Below are positions 1-6,845 of a stretch of 64,000 bases of DNA, piece after piece. Under the pieces are notes generated by a model, which saw nothing but the letters and a program-made list of their open reading frames with translations, was not told the origin of the DNA and searched no databases. This DNA is from Hyphomicrobiaceae bacterium (GTDB taxonomy: Bacteria > Pseudomonadota > Alphaproteobacteria > Rhizobiales > Hyphomicrobiaceae), in contig JACKJH010000003.1 of assembly GCA_020638055.1 (NCBI GenBank), positions 496,001 through 560,000 on the forward strand, given 5' to 3'. Position 1 is the stretch's first letter; every line of letters starts with the position of its first letter. A program made the translations under genes and the position numbers.

Positions 1-917
1 ACCATGCCTAGAAGGGCGGTCGCGATTACCATTGCTGAAACCACAGACAATGCCGTCTCAGCGGTGCCGATGAGTCCCCACAGTTGCTGCAATGTGGCGC
101 CAGGTATGATGGCGGACAACGGTTCCTGACGATACTCGTTGATCCGGCGTTGCATCGTGAATGTTGCGAGTTTCGACTTGAGGCCGATAAGCGCCGCCGT
201 GATCGCCTTCGGTGTGAGGTCGAGGTTGCGAGCCTGGTCGGCAGATATGGTTTGTCCAGGGGCCGGCATACCGTTCGTCCAATCGGCGTGGATCGCTTCG
301 ATTGCCGCCAGACTGACATGCAGTGTGCGATCAACTGGCGTGCCGGTCTTCTTCAATATGCCCGAAACGCGAAACGGCTTGTCACCATGTTCGATAAACG
401 AAATCCGGCCAGTGCCGTGCGCAATGATGACCTTGTCGCCCAACGCGTAGCCTAACTCTTCAGCCACACTAGAACCGAGCACCACATCGTAGAGTCCCTG
501 AAAAGGCGCGCCTTGGGAAAACTCAAGCGGCTTGTGGCGCCGGTATTTGTAGTGCTCGAAAAACGCCGGCGTCGTACCTAGAACGCGAAAACCTCGGTGG
601 CTGTCACCAAGCGAAAGCGGAACGCTCCAGGCAACGTCTGGGCTTGCCGCAATGTCAGAATAGCTCTTCCAGGTGATGTTGTTGGTGGCATTGCCGATCC
701 GGAAAATCGAATAGAGCAGAAGCTGAATTTCACCCGTTCGGGCACCGACGATCAAATCGGTTCCAGAAATGGTGTTGGCAAAGCTTTGACGTGCGCCGGT
801 CCGCACTTTGTCGACTCCAAGGAACAGGGTGACGCTCAACGCGATCGCAAGGACAGTTAGCGCTGCGCTGAGCGACCGGTTGCCAAGCGACTGGGTAGCA
901 AGGCGGGCAACGATCAT
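1..917 (-). CDS. FtsX-type ABC transporter permease, 3' end missing
   Basis: Membrane permease partner of the ATPase encoded just upstream, of the FtsX/MacB/LolC type that drives export or extraction from the inner membrane. The minus-strand frame reads without a stop from ATG at 917 to the window edge (about 305 residues). It starts MIVARLATQSLGNRSL, has a first membrane segment at about residues 17-36, then a long periplasmic domain with motifs such as GTDLIVGARTG, and begins a second membrane segment at the edge (residues 289-305), the usual FtsX-like layout. The ATG overlaps the ATPase stop as ATGA, so the two are probably translationally coupled. The substrate is unknown; the ZrgA-like neighbour hints at a metal- or envelope-related role (inference). 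Confidence 0.85.
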   Translation of the reverse strand, partial: MIVARLATQSLGNRSLSAALTVLAIALSVTLFLGVDKVRTGARQSFANTISGTDLIVGARTGEIQLLLYSIFRIGNATNNITWKSYSDIAASPDVAWSVPLSLGDSHRGFRVLGTTPAFFEHYKYRRHKPLEFSQGAPFQGLYDVVLGSSVAEELGYALGDKVIIAHGTGRISFIEHGDKPFRVSGILKKTGTPVDRTLHVSLAAIEAIHADWTNGMPAPGQTISADQARNLDLTPKAITAALIGLKSKLATFTMQRRINEYRQEPLSAIIPGATLQQLWGLIGTAETALSVVSAMVIATALLGM

Positions 918-1675
918 TTCTGCCCCCGTTTGCGGCTGGTCCACGCGATCTCATCAAGCTTGATCGCGCGATCGAAACGGGGAGCGAGGCTCGGATCGTG
1001 GCTGACCATGACGAGCGTGCCACCAGCGTGCTGCACTTCAGCGAACAGGAGATCCAGGAAAGCCAACTGCGTGTCTCGATCGAGCGACGACGTCGGCTCG
1101 TCAGCGATGATGAGTTCGGGCCGCCCGATCAAGGCGCGGGCGCATGCAACCCGCTGCTGCTGGCCAACGCTCAAACTTGCAGCCGAACTTCCCTCATAGT
1201 CCTCGGCACCAAGTCCAAGACACTGCAGCAGCCGCCGCGCTTCCGTATCCGCGGTACTCATCTGTTCTACACGCCGGCGCCGCATTTTTGCGAAACTGAG
1301 TGGAAGCACGACGTTATCGATGACCGAGCCGTAGGGCAACAAATTGAACATTTGGAAAATGATGCCCATGTGCTCGGCCCGGAAACGATCGCGCGATGCA
1401 CTCCTGAGACGGGTGATGTCAGTCCCCAAGATTGAGATAACTCCGGCGTCCGGCACATTGATGCCGGTTAGTAGGCTGAGAAACGTTGATTTGCCGCTGC
1501 CCGACGGTCCAATCAGCAACAAGCGCTCTGACTTTGCTAAAGAGAATGCTTCAATCGCTAACGTAAACCCATTGGCGCCCGGCCATGTAAACCGGGCGCC
1601 CGATATGTCGATAACCCCGTGTGACGCCTGCGATTGAGGGTGCATGGTTGCGTTTGCGGACTTCTCAAGCACCAA
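914..1675 (-). CDS. ABC transporter ATP-binding protein (LolD/MacB-like)
   Basis: ATPase of an ABC system with the FtsX-type permease downstream. Of 253 residues, Walker A is GPSGSGKST (56-64), the signature is LSVGQQQR, Walker B is LIIADEP and the H-loop is VSHDP. It has the size and spacing of the LolD/MacB ATPase group. The longest frame opens with TTG at 1675; GTG at 1672 and ATG at 1645 (MHPQSQ) are alternatives and none has a strong ribosome site. The frame begins 2 bases after the upstream ZrgA-like gene ends, and its stop overlaps the permease start, so the three form one operon. Confidence 0.9.
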   Translation of the reverse strand: MVLEKSANATMHPQSQASHGVIDISGARFTWPGANGFTLAIEAFSLAKSERLLLIGPSGSGKSTFLSLLTGINVPDAGVISILGTDITRLRSASRDRFRAEHMGIIFQMFNLLPYGSVIDNVVLPLSFAKMRRRRVEQMSTADTEARRLLQCLGLGAEDYEGSSAASLSVGQQQRVACARALIGRPELIIADEPTSSLDRDTQLAFLDLLFAEVQHAGGTLVMVSHDPSLAPRFDRAIKLDEIAWTSRKRGQK

Positions 1676-1677
1676 GC

Positions 1678-2289
1678 TTACATGCTCCCGGAAAGATCGA
1701 TGTCTGGCTTGTTCGCCGTTACCTCGTAACTTCCCTGTTGTGTTTCGCTGACGATGTTCACAGACAACGACCTGGCATTGGGGAACGACTTGAAGTACGC
1801 GAAGTGGATCATCTTGATCTGCTCAGGGCTGGCGCAGTCCAGCGCATAGGTTGCATGAAACTCGGTATGGCGCACTTCGCCCTCATGTGCATCCTCCTTG
1901 TGATCGCCCTTGCGTCCAATATTTTCATGCTCATGCTCATGCTCATGCACGTGCTCTTCATCGCCTCCGGTGTCAATCCCGAGGTCAACCTTGACCAGCG
2001 TACATGACGCTGCAGCGGGCAGCACGAACTGCTTCAAAGCGTCTTTCAGTTGTTCCTCGGCTTGCGCAACCTGGGCTTTCTCCTCTGGGGTTGTCGCCAT
2101 GTGCTCGAAGCCGACAATATCTGCACCCGGGACTTCAAGCTCCATCTGGACCCTTTTGCCTTCGATGGCGATGTTGAGTTTACCATGGCCGTGTTCGTGC
2201 GCCCCCAACTGGCGCTGCTCTGCCTCAGCGGCATGTATGAAGGTCATAAGGGAGATGGCGACGCCAATTGCGATCGTGTTCTTTGTCAT
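1678..2289 (-). CDS. ZrgA-like (DUF2796) His-rich periplasmic protein
   Basis: Secreted protein of the ZrgA/DUF2796 family, linked in Vibrio to zinc-regulated genes. From ATG 2289, preceded by an AGGAA ribosome site, it is 203 residues with a signal peptide ending near HAAEA. The mature start QLGAHEHGHGKLNIAIEG is typical of the family. A central His/Glu/Asp stretch (EEHVHEHEHEHE, then HKEDAHEGEVRH) could bind a transition metal. The family C-terminal part (FHATYALDC, FAYFKSFPNARSL) is present. First gene of an operon with an ABC ATPase and permease. An in-frame upstream start at 2319 exists but lacks a ribosome site. Zinc as the ligand is inferred from the family. Confidence 0.85.
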   Translation of the reverse strand: MTKNTIAIGVAISLMTFIHAAEAEQRQLGAHEHGHGKLNIAIEGKRVQMELEVPGADIVGFEHMATTPEEKAQVAQAEEQLKDALKQFVLPAAASCTLVKVDLGIDTGGDEEHVHEHEHEHENIGRKGDHKEDAHEGEVRHTEFHATYALDCASPEQIKMIHFAYFKSFPNARSLSVNIVSETQQGSYEVTANKPDIDLSGSM

Positions 2290-2650
2290 GTTGTTCCTCG
2301 CAGAAAGATACCGCCGCACGGTACAGATGCAGGGTCGATGAGCACGGTGAAGCTGCCATCGGTGTTGTCAATTGCGGTTCGTGTGATGCCATTATACCCC
2401 CTCATTGAGATGATGGAATTTGCGAACCTGCGGTGCCAGCCGTTCAAACCCCGGGTTGATGTCGTCGAGAGATGCTGCTGGCCGGCGCCAACCGGCGCAT
2501 CAATTCGTCAGACATGAAGCCTGCGAAGTAAGAAGAAGTTTTCGGATAGGTGTTCTTGGTTCCCCAGTCGTGCGGGTCGGCAATTCGATTTCTAAAAGAC
2601 ATCAGGTTGTAGGGTCCGGACCCTGCGAAGTTCCCTCTAAAGCCTAGAGT

Positions 2651-2745
2651 ACCCGACGAAGTGGCCACCGGTTCGTCGCAGAAAATGCGACCCAACAAGA
2701 AACTAGAGCGCCGATCCGATTCCATCGGATCGAAAAGCGCTCTAG
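2651..2745. repeat. Family A palindromic repeat, two hairpins
   Basis: Lies in the 760-base gap between the ZrgA-like gene and chrA. The first hairpin has arms GACGAA/TTCGTC; the second has AGAGCGC...GCGCTCT enclosing ATCCGAT/ATCGGAT. The same unit recurs near 18264, 20581, 27611, 44825 and 52038. A minus-strand frame across 2444-2911 reads through this repeat and is not credible as a gene. The rest of the gap shows nothing I recognise. Confidence 0.85.
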
Positions 2746-3050
2746 GCGCTATCGCTACCCGATAGTCTCTACATGTTTTGAGTTCGGGGGCAAAACCGGA
2801 ACCATCAGATCCCAGCTTGGTCCGATCCAATTCCCAGTCCATTTTGGCTGCCGGGCCATGGATGTCTTGACTGACTTCCCAGACAATAACACCACTCCCG
2901 GCTGATTTCACCGACCGCTATACGCTGGCGATGTTGTATAGCATGATCCACCATAACAATCTTGGGGACCCTCTCGATAAGCGGATTAAAGACGGGTTTG
3001 AGGTCACAACCAGCCAGGTCTGTCCCCCCAAAAAAACCGTGGAGAAATGC

Positions 3051-4265
3051 ATGCGCCATGATGTGGATCGAAAAGCGCTAGGGCGGTCACACATTGCGGA
3101 AGTATTTTTGGTGTTTCTTCGCCTCGGTCTGACATCATTTGGTGGGCCCGTTGCGCACCTGGGCTACTTCCATCAGGAGTTTGTTGCGCGCCGCAAATGG
3201 TTGGACGACCGCGCGTACGCCGACCTTGTCGCGCTTTGTCAGTTCTTGCCCGGTCCCGCGAGCAGCCAGGTCGGCTTGGCGGTGGGTCTATCGCGTGCGG
3301 GTTTTGGCGGTGCACTTGCTGCTTGGACCGGCTTCACGCTTCCATCAGCACTTGCGCTGGTGCTTTTCGCCTTTGGCATGTCGGCCCTCGGCAGCACTGC
3401 AGAAAGCCCTTGGTTGCACGGGTTGAAAATAGCAGCCGTGGCCGTCGTCGCGCAGGCCGTTCTGGCTATGACGCGTGCTCTCGCGCCAGATAAAGAGCGC
3501 GCAACCCTGGCCGTCGTAGCTGCCTGCATGGTGCTGCTGTTCCCATCCGCCTGGTCTCAGGTCGCAGCAATCGTCATGGGCGCCATCGTCGGGGTGATGC
3601 TTCTGAAAGTTGAGACGACGCCGGAGGCGCCTGCCGCGATCCCTCTCGCAATCGGACGCCGGACCGCACTACTTTCACTCTTTTTATTCTTCGCGCTTTT
3701 GATTGGCCTGCCAATTCTTGCCGCGCAATCGAGCGATATGAACGTCAAGCTGATGGATTCGTTCTACCGTTCGGGATCGCTGGTGTTTGGAGGTGGCCAC
3801 GTGGTGCTGCCACTTTTGCAGGCGGAGGTCGTGCCACCAGGATGGGTCAACGACAGTCAGTTCATGGCGGGCTATGGCGCGGCGCAAGCGGTGCCTGGCC
3901 CATTGTTCACGTTCGCTGCATACCTGGGTGCGGTGATCGGTGGATGGAGTGCAGCAGCCATCAGTCTTCTGGCCGTCTTCCTGCCCTCTTTCTTGCTCGT
4001 CATTGGTGCATTGCCATTTTGGGAAACCTTGCGGACGCGGTCCTGGGCGCAATCCTTATTGCGCGGCATAAACGCGACCGTCGTCGGCTTGCTCGTTGCT
4101 GCTTTTTACGATCCGGTTTGGACCACGGGCATAACCAGCGCGCGCGACTTCGCGCTTGCCATGGTTGCATTCCTAGCGCTGCAGATGTGGAAAGTGGCAC
4201 CGTGGCTCGTTGTTATTCTTTGTGCCTTCGCTGCGAGTGGCTTGGCAGTGCTGCTCCCAGCATGA
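3051..4265 (+). CDS. chrA: Chromate transporter, long-chain ChrA family
   Basis: Inner-membrane protein of the CHR family, which in characterised members expels chromate. Start ATG 3051 has GGAG about 7 bases upstream, giving 404 residues; the frame is open to 2931 but those 40 residues are not hydrophobic and match nothing known. Two homologous CHR halves are visible: the N-terminal half has LTSFGGPVAHLGYFH and LCQFLPGPASSQ; the C-terminal half has SLVFGGGHVVLPLL and AAQAVPGPLFTFAAY. About ten or more hydrophobic segments. No regulator (chrB) or second chr gene is adjacent. Long-chain members usually have about 390-450 residues, so this is complete. Confidence 0.93.
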   Translation: MRHDVDRKALGRSHIAEVFLVFLRLGLTSFGGPVAHLGYFHQEFVARRKWLDDRAYADLVALCQFLPGPASSQVGLAVGLSRAGFGGALAAWTGFTLPSALALVLFAFGMSALGSTAESPWLHGLKIAAVAVVAQAVLAMTRALAPDKERATLAVVAACMVLLFPSAWSQVAAIVMGAIVGVMLLKVETTPEAPAAIPLAIGRRTALLSLFLFFALLIGLPILAAQSSDMNVKLMDSFYRSGSLVFGGGHVVLPLLQAEVVPPGWVNDSQFMAGYGAAQAVPGPLFTFAAYLGAVIGGWSAAAISLLAVFLPSFLLVIGALPFWETLRTRSWAQSLLRGINATVVGLLVAAFYDPVWTTGITSARDFALAMVAFLALQMWKVAPWLVVILCAFAASGLAVLLPA

Positions 4266-4276
4266 GGCGCTCTCAC

Positions 4277-4318
4277 TAGAGCTCTCTTCGATCCGATGGA
4301 ATCGGATCACCGCTCTAG
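4277..4318. repeat. Family A repeat remnant (second hairpin only)
   Basis: TAGAGC ... GCTCTAG ends with ATCCGAT/ATCGGAT arms inside, directly after chrA. It abuts the two-hairpin element at 4316. A reversed half of the first family A hairpin (CACTTCGTCGGAAAATGCTCT region, 4510-4530) lies on the far side, so the two-hairpin element is bracketed by family A pieces. Confidence 0.7.
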
Positions 4319-4480
4319 TGGCCTGTCGCGCCAAAATTGAAACTTAGCCGCAACCGCATACAATTTTGGCGCGACATGAAGGCCACTAGCAAAATCATTG
4401 GCTTAGTGTGGCGTTTATCGCGCCTTAGTTGATACCCAGCGTACCGCAACATCGATCAACTAAGGCGCGACGCCACACTA
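4316..4480. repeat. Family D element, copy 1: two successive long hairpins
   Basis: Hairpin 1 (4316-4388) pairs TAGTGGCC..GTCGCGCCAAAATTG with CAATTTTGGCGCGAC..GGCCACTA. Hairpin 2 (4404-4480) pairs TAGTGTGGCG and CGCGCCTTAGTTGAT with ATCAACTAAGGCGCG and CGCCACACTA. The whole element recurs at 11869-12029 in the same orientation with few differences. No open frame crosses it. It could be a non-autonomous mobile element, a BIME-like repeat or a structured transcript; nothing here decides which. Confidence 0.85.
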
Positions 4481-4528
4481 GCCCGCCTTTCTCACGAGGG
4501 CACGGTATCCACTTCGTCGGAAAATGCT

Positions 4529-4978
4529 CTAACCCTTGACCACAAAAGTCGCCTTCTGCGTGTCACCCCTCGAATTGGGAATTTTCACCTCGAATGTTCC
4601 CGGACGAATTGGGATAAACTTGATCGTCGCCTTGCCCTCGCTATCGAATTCAAGGGAGTCGAGTCCCAATGGGCGCACCTCGATGTCGTTGATCACGACC
4701 TCTTCGATCCACAAGTTGCGAAAGAACTCCGGCCCGACGATTCCAAGTTCTTGAGAACCGTCAGCAACGATGTCGATCGTATAATATTTGCCGGCTTCCA
4801 GTTCATAAGGCGCCGCAGCAAGTGGTTTACCTGCCGAAAGCGTAATCGGCGCAAGCTTCGTCTTCTTTTTCAAAAGCCCCGATTGCGCCATGGCTGGAGA
4901 GCTAGCCAAAAACAGCATGGTGGTGAGGGCTGTAACGACAAGCGCCAGGAATTTTGTCGTCGTGCAAGTGCTGAACAT
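4529..4978 (-). CDS. Periplasmic protein of unknown function
   Basis: 149 residues starting MFSTCTTTKFLALVV, with a signal peptide cleaved near SPAMAQ. The mature part is rich in beta-strand pattern, with LEAGKYYTIDIVADG, an FFRNLW segment and a C-terminal FEVKIPNSRGDTQKATFVV. This resembles a small beta-sandwich (cupredoxin-like or Ig-like) domain, but without the His/Cys/Met set of a copper site, so I assign no function. It is transcribed alone, away from the small genes at 5220. A perfect 15-base palindrome lies about 70 bases upstream and may control it. Confidence 0.75.
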   Translation of the reverse strand: MFSTCTTTKFLALVVTALTTMLFLASSPAMAQSGLLKKKTKLAPITLSAGKPLAAAPYELEAGKYYTIDIVADGSQELGIVGPEFFRNLWIEEVVINDIEVRPLGLDSLEFDSEGKATIKFIPIRPGTFEVKIPNSRGDTQKATFVVKG

Positions 4979-5047
4979 TATGTCTCCTCATAGGTGTTTT
5001 GCACAATCTGATGAGTGGCTCGGGTTTTCCGGTTCTCAGATCCTACA

Positions 5048-5062
5048 TGTTACACTGTAACA
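5048..5062. promoter_or_regulatory. Perfect palindrome TGTTACA-C-TGTAACA, operator candidate
   Basis: Seven-base arms around a single C, located between the divergent genes starting at 4978 and 5220. The size and symmetry fit a dimeric repressor site (TetR-, MarR- or Fur/Zur-like). The regulator is unknown. Confidence 0.45.
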
Positions 5063-5068
5063 CATCTG

Positions 5069-5152
5069 GTGTGGCGGGCAATCGCACTTGTTTGAATAGA
5101 TTTGCCTCGCAGGTTGGTTTGCGCAATGTGGGCACAATCTGTCCCGCCACAC
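5069..5152. repeat. Inverted repeat GTGTGGCGGG / CCCGCCACAC
   Basis: Ten-base arms at 5069-5078 and 5143-5152 enclose 64 bases. The outer arms resemble the TAGTGTGGCG/CGCCACACTA arms of family D hairpin 2, so this may be a diverged relative. Located upstream of the small gene at 5220. Confidence 0.4.
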
Positions 5153-5219
5153 TTATGGGCAAAATTGCGTTGCCCAGGCGAGGGTACCGGGCAGGCTTCA
5201 CACGAGGGATGATCACGAA

Positions 5220-5519
5220 ATGTCCAGACTCGGCGTTACCGCGGTAATTTTGGTTGGCTTGGGTGCCGGGGCTGTCCTCGGTCAGATGTATGGCCGCACA
5301 TCGTTCTCTACCATTGACGACGCGATCGCGTGCGCAGTGATCGCCGATGCAATCGAGGTGGGTGCCATATCAAACGATGGTTCTGTACAGGCAATAGCGA
5401 CGCTCGCGCAAAGCACTGCCTTGGATGACAAACAGAAAAGCGCGGTGAGGCGGTCGGAAGCGTGCGTTACACGCGCCATGAACAAAAAGCATGGTCCTTC
5501 CAACGGCGGAGGCAAGTGA
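5220..5519 (+). CDS. Small membrane-anchored or secreted protein, unknown
   Basis: 99 residues beginning MSRLGVTAVILVGLGAGAVLG: an N-terminal hydrophobic segment, then a soluble part with two cysteines (ACAVIADAIEVGAI and RRSEACVTRAM). No family recognised. Its stop overlaps the next start (TGATG), so the pair is translationally coupled. The second gene has the same plan (N-terminal anchor, then a Cys-Ala motif and a Cys near the end), suggesting a duplicated pair. Confidence 0.65.
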   Translation: MSRLGVTAVILVGLGAGAVLGQMYGRTSFSTIDDAIACAVIADAIEVGAISNDGSVQAIATLAQSTALDDKQKSAVRRSEACVTRAMNKKHGPSNGGGK

Positions 5520-5815
5520 TGCGCATCACTATCATCACCATGGGTTTCGCGGTCGCACTTCTCATCGGCGCTATTGGCGGGTATGCGACGTGGGTTTACT
5601 CAAATCTAATGCAGCAGGCGTCGAGCAGTCTAAATTTCACCTGCGCCTTGCTGCAGGAAGGCGAGCGCGTTGGATTATGGACGAAAGCACAGCGTGCGCA
5701 AATCGTCGACCGTTCAGCCGCGCGACGCAAGCAGAGCACGCCTGAGGTTCGGGCTAAAGCTGAAGTGATAGATCGTCGCTTAAAAGGCGACGATGGCGGC
5801 TGCAGCGCAATCTGA
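5519..5815 (+). CDS. Small membrane-anchored protein, unknown, partner of 5220
   Basis: 98 residues from ATG 5519, with a GGAGG ribosome site at 5508-5512 inside the end of the previous gene. MRITIITMGFAVALLIGAIGG is a membrane anchor; the rest is basic and helical with cysteines at TCALLQEGER and GGCSAI. An in-frame upstream start at 5462 would place 19 charged residues before the anchor and is less likely. Function unknown. A strong terminator follows at 5872. Confidence 0.65.
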   Translation: MRITIITMGFAVALLIGAIGGYATWVYSNLMQQASSSLNFTCALLQEGERVGLWTKAQRAQIVDRSAARRKQSTPEVRAKAEVIDRRLKGDDGGCSAI

Positions 5816-5871
5816 ATTGCCTGCAACATGACCCTGCGTTGCGATGCACGGCGCACAGCTTTGCACTTTAC

Positions 5872-5910
5872 AAAAAAACCGCCGCAGGTTTCGGCCCGCG
5901 GCGGTTTTTA
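5872..5910. terminator. Rho-independent terminator, bidirectional
   Basis: Perfect stem AAAACCGCCGC/GCGGCGGTTTT (5875-5885 with 5898-5908), with an A-tract before and a T-tract after. It serves the small gene pair ending at 5815 and the convergent L,D-transpeptidase ending at 5956. Confidence 0.9.
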
Positions 5911-5955
5911 AATTTGCTTTTTTAGAAGGCTGTGCGAAGCACCGCTGTTGGCTGC

Positions 5956-6534
5956 CTATTGGAAGCGCTTCCAGGTCACGGTCACCTTGGCGCCGACAGG
6001 TACGCGCGGGTAGAGGTCGAGCACATCCTCGTTGTACATGCGGATGCAACCTTTCGACACGGCCGTGCCGATCGTCCAGGGCGCATCGGTCCCATGAATT
6101 CTATAGAGCGAAGAGCCCAGGTAAAGTGCGCGAACACCGAGCGGGTTGCGGGGATGACCGCCGGGAACATATGCAGGCAGCTTCGGATTTTCGCGCCGCA
6201 TGGTCGGTGTCGGTGTCCACGACGGATTGACACGTTTCTGAGAAATGCGCGTCACGCCGGCCCAGCGGCTTTGTTGACGTGGCACCGCAATCGGGTAGGA
6301 AATCGCTTCACCGCGCTTGTGGATCCAATAGAGCTTGCGATCACCGAAAGATACGATGACTTGGCGCGGACTGTACTTTGGCGAGAACGCAACAACGTCA
6401 CGTGATCCGCCGCTCCACAGAAATGAGAAGAAATCCTGTGCCGCAGCCGGTTTGGAAGAAGCTGGCAGCAAAATCAGGGCGCAGAGTAGGGCGATTGCCA
6501 TCGGGCGAAGCATAGAGCTGGTGGGGGACATCAT
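5956..6534 (-). CDS. L,D-transpeptidase (YkuD domain)
   Basis: Periplasmic enzyme that makes 3-3 peptidoglycan cross-links or attaches proteins to peptidoglycan. From ATG 6534 (AAGGAT upstream) it has 192 residues, with a signal peptide to about residue 33 (SSKPAAAQ). The YkuD domain fills the rest: RKLYWIHKRGEA, then the active-site motif YRIHGTDAPW ... TAVSKGCIRMYNED with His147 and catalytic Cys163. Length and order fit the common rhizobial ErfK/YkuD single-domain type. The frame stays open upstream to 6771 but those residues precede the signal peptide and are rejected. Confidence 0.92.
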   Translation of the reverse strand: MMSPTSSMLRPMAIALLCALILLPASSKPAAAQDFFSFLWSGGSRDVVAFSPKYSPRQVIVSFGDRKLYWIHKRGEAISYPIAVPRQQSRWAGVTRISQKRVNPSWTPTPTMRRENPKLPAYVPGGHPRNPLGVRALYLGSSLYRIHGTDAPWTIGTAVSKGCIRMYNEDVLDLYPRVPVGAKVTVTWKRFQ

Positions 6535-6845
6535 TAGATCCTTGTTCAGCGGGGCGAGGTGTTTAGGCGGAGCGATTTCAACGCCAACGGGCCCTTCCGG
6601 ACCTCGAACGGTACATTCGGCTGATTTGCTCAACAAAACCTTGCCCAGCTTGGCTGCAGTTTCCCTCGCGCGCAACGGTTTGCCCCTGAATGGCCGCAAT
6701 TCACGTGATGGCCGTGGGCTAATTGCAACAATTGCACAGGCGTTGATCACGATCGATAGAGGTTCGATCACGTTTTATTGCGTAGATTTTCTGGGTTTGA
6801 GTTTTTCTGACAAGAATTTTCCGCAGAACAACAAGGCGATTGTAC

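Noticed and set aside
2444..2911. Minus-strand open frame of 155 codons
   Set aside because: It reads through a family A repeat, has no ribosome site and shows no family motif.
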